Origin: Galactobacter sp.
Lineage (GTDB): Bacteria; Actinomycetota; Actinomycetes; Actinomycetales; Micrococcaceae
NCBI GenBank assembly: GCA_022712075.1
Contig: JALAHE010000078.1
Span: 1 to 5,391, forward strand
Direction: 5' to 3'
Length of the DNA: 5,391 nucleotides
Each line of letters opens with the position of its first letter. The stretch's first letter is position 1. The notes beneath the pieces are model-generated. The model made no database searches and was not told where the DNA came from. It saw nothing but the letters and a program-made list of their open reading frames with translations. This document shows positions 4,392 to 5,391 of the stretch, in pieces. The position numbers were made by a program, and so were the translations under genes.

Positions 4392-5391
4392 ATGCGCCAC
4401 GCTTATCTGCGGCTCTCGGAGGCCGCCACCGCCCTCAGGGATTCCCTCGAGACCGCGGCGGCGGCCTCCGGCCTTTCCCCCGAGTACCCGCCGGCCGCCG
4501 TCGCCGAGGCGCAGGCCGCCGTCCGGGCGTACGCGCTCCCGGAGCTCGACCTCCTGGACGTCCCCTTCGTGACGATCGACCCGGAGGGCTCCACCGACCT
4601 CGATCAGGCGCTCTGGATCGAGGACGAGGGCGACGGCTGGCGCGTGCAGTACGCGATCGCCGATGTGCCCGGGTTCGTTCCAGAGGGAGGCGAGCTCGAC
4701 GCCGAGACCCGCCGGCGCGGGGAGACCGCTTACTTGCCCCAAGGCCGCATTCCCCTGCACCCCGAGGTCATCTCGGAGGGGGCGGGTTCGCTGCTGGAAG
4801 GCCAGGAGCGCGGCGCCTTCGTCTGGGACATGCTCGTGGCGGCGGATGGCACGTCCTCCCTCACCGCCCTGCGCCGCGCGAAGGTGCGCAGCCGCGAGCA
4901 GCTCAGCTATCCGGAGGCCCAGCGCCGGCTCGAGGCCGGGGACGCGCTCATGGTGCGGCTGCACGCCTTCGGCGAGGCGCGGCGGGTCGACGAGGCCCGC
5001 CGGGGCGGCGCCAATCTGCGCCTGCCCGAGCAGGAAATCGTGCCGGGCGACGGCGGCGGCTATCGGCTGCAGTCCAGGGTGCCCCTGCCGATCGAGGAGG
5101 ACAACGCCCAGGTGTCTCTGCTCACGGGCATCACCGCGGCGTCGGTCATGCTGGAGGCCGGGGTTGGGCTGCTGCGGACCATGCCCGCCCCGGACCCGGA
5201 AGCCGAGCGGCGCTTCCGCGAGGTCGCCGCGCGGCTCGGCCACCCCTGGGACAAGGAGCAGGGCTACGGCGCCTACCTGCGCTCGCTCGATGTTTCCGAC
5301 CCGAGCCAGCTCGCGATCATGCACGCCGCTGGCGGCCTGTTCCGCGGCGCCGGCTACACGGCCTTCGACGGCGCGGCCCCGGCCCAGCCGG
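4392..5391 (+). CDS. RNB-domain (RNase II/R family) exoribonuclease, N-terminal 333 codons (runs off right edge)
   Basis: RNB enzymes are processive Mg2+-dependent 3'-5' exoribonucleases that degrade RNA in the cytoplasm. The start is ATG 4392 with AAGGAG 8 nt upstream. About 55 residues precede the RNB domain, so the two N-terminal cold-shock domains of E. coli RNase II and R are absent; this is the short actinobacterial architecture. The metal-site motif is TIDPEGSTDLDQA (61-73): D63, D69 and D71 align with D201, D207 and D209 of E. coli RNase II, D209 being the catalytic Asp, but the fourth Asp (D210) is Q72. Later RNB blocks are AYLPQGRIPLHPE (113-125), SLLEGQERGAFVWDM, and PIEEDNAQVSLLTG (233-246) followed by GLLRTMP. 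The remaining RNB core and any C-terminal S1 domain lie beyond the window. I recall DLDQA as a recurring variant in actinobacterial RNB proteins, so the enzyme may well be active. It probably forms an operon with DUF3107. Confidence 0.9.
   Translation, partial: MRHAYLRLSEAATALRDSLETAAAASGLSPEYPPAAVAEAQAAVRAYALPELDLLDVPFVTIDPEGSTDLDQALWIEDEGDGWRVQYAIADVPGFVPEGGELDAETRRRGETAYLPQGRIPLHPEVISEGAGSLLEGQERGAFVWDMLVAADGTSSLTALRRAKVRSREQLSYPEAQRRLEAGDALMVRLHAFGEARRVDEARRGGANLRLPEQEIVPGDGGGYRLQSRVPLPIEEDNAQVSLLTGITAASVMLEAGVGLLRTMPAPDPEAERRFREVAARLGHPWDKEQGYGAYLRSLDVSDPSQLAIMHAAGGLFRGAGYTAFDGAAPAQP

Noticed and set aside
3381..5324. 647-codon open frame on the minus strand across tetR, DUF3107 and the RNB gene
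   Set aside because: It is antisense to three genes with clear family motifs. Its product is Gly/Arg/Ala/His-rich with no recognisable domain, as expected from the complement of GC-rich coding DNA.

Overview
This is a strongly GC-biased bacterial window that reads as an Actinomycetota chromosome, most likely from the Micrococcales (inference). The evidence is GC-rich third codon positions, GTG starts, a DUF3107 protein next to a TetR regulator (a pairing I recall from M. tuberculosis), and HemA, HemE and RNB proteins of the actinobacterial type. No mobile element, CRISPR array, tRNA or rRNA was seen, and codon use is uniform, so this looks like ordinary core chromosome.

Left part (1-1612, minus strand): the start of a haem-biosynthesis operon. 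hemE (uroporphyrinogen decarboxylase) is followed 2 nt later by the 5' end of a HemY-type FAD oxidase (hemG/cgoX), which runs off the left edge. In Actinobacteria this enzyme normally acts as coproporphyrinogen III oxidase in the coproporphyrin-dependent branch.

Middle (1613-1838): a divergent control region between hemE and hemA. It holds four short perfect inverted repeats, each with a 4-nt centre (1710-1727, 1740-1757, 1757-1770, 1785-1800). The last resembles a DtxR/IdeR iron box and lies just upstream of a TACACT -10 element. That -10 is so close to the hemA start that hemA is probably leaderless. hemE also lacks a Shine-Dalgarno and has a -10-like hexamer 7 nt before its best ATG.

Right part (1839-5391, plus strand): hemA (glutamyl-tRNA reductase, the committed step of C5-pathway tetrapyrrole synthesis) ends with an Ala-rich tail and is followed by a 17-bp perfect hairpin without a U-run. 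Then come a TetR-family regulator, a 74-aa DUF3107 protein, and an RNB-domain 3'-5' exoribonuclease that runs off the right edge. The last two are 21 nt apart with a good ribosome binding site between them, so they are probably cotranscribed.

Together, the two arms supply early (HemA) and late (HemE, CgoX) steps of haem synthesis under one shared, probably iron- or haem-responsive intergenic region. The tetR-DUF3107-RNB group is a separate unit behind the terminator. I did not find a clearly new system. The best leads are the hemE-hemA control region and the Asp-to-Gln change in the RNB active site.
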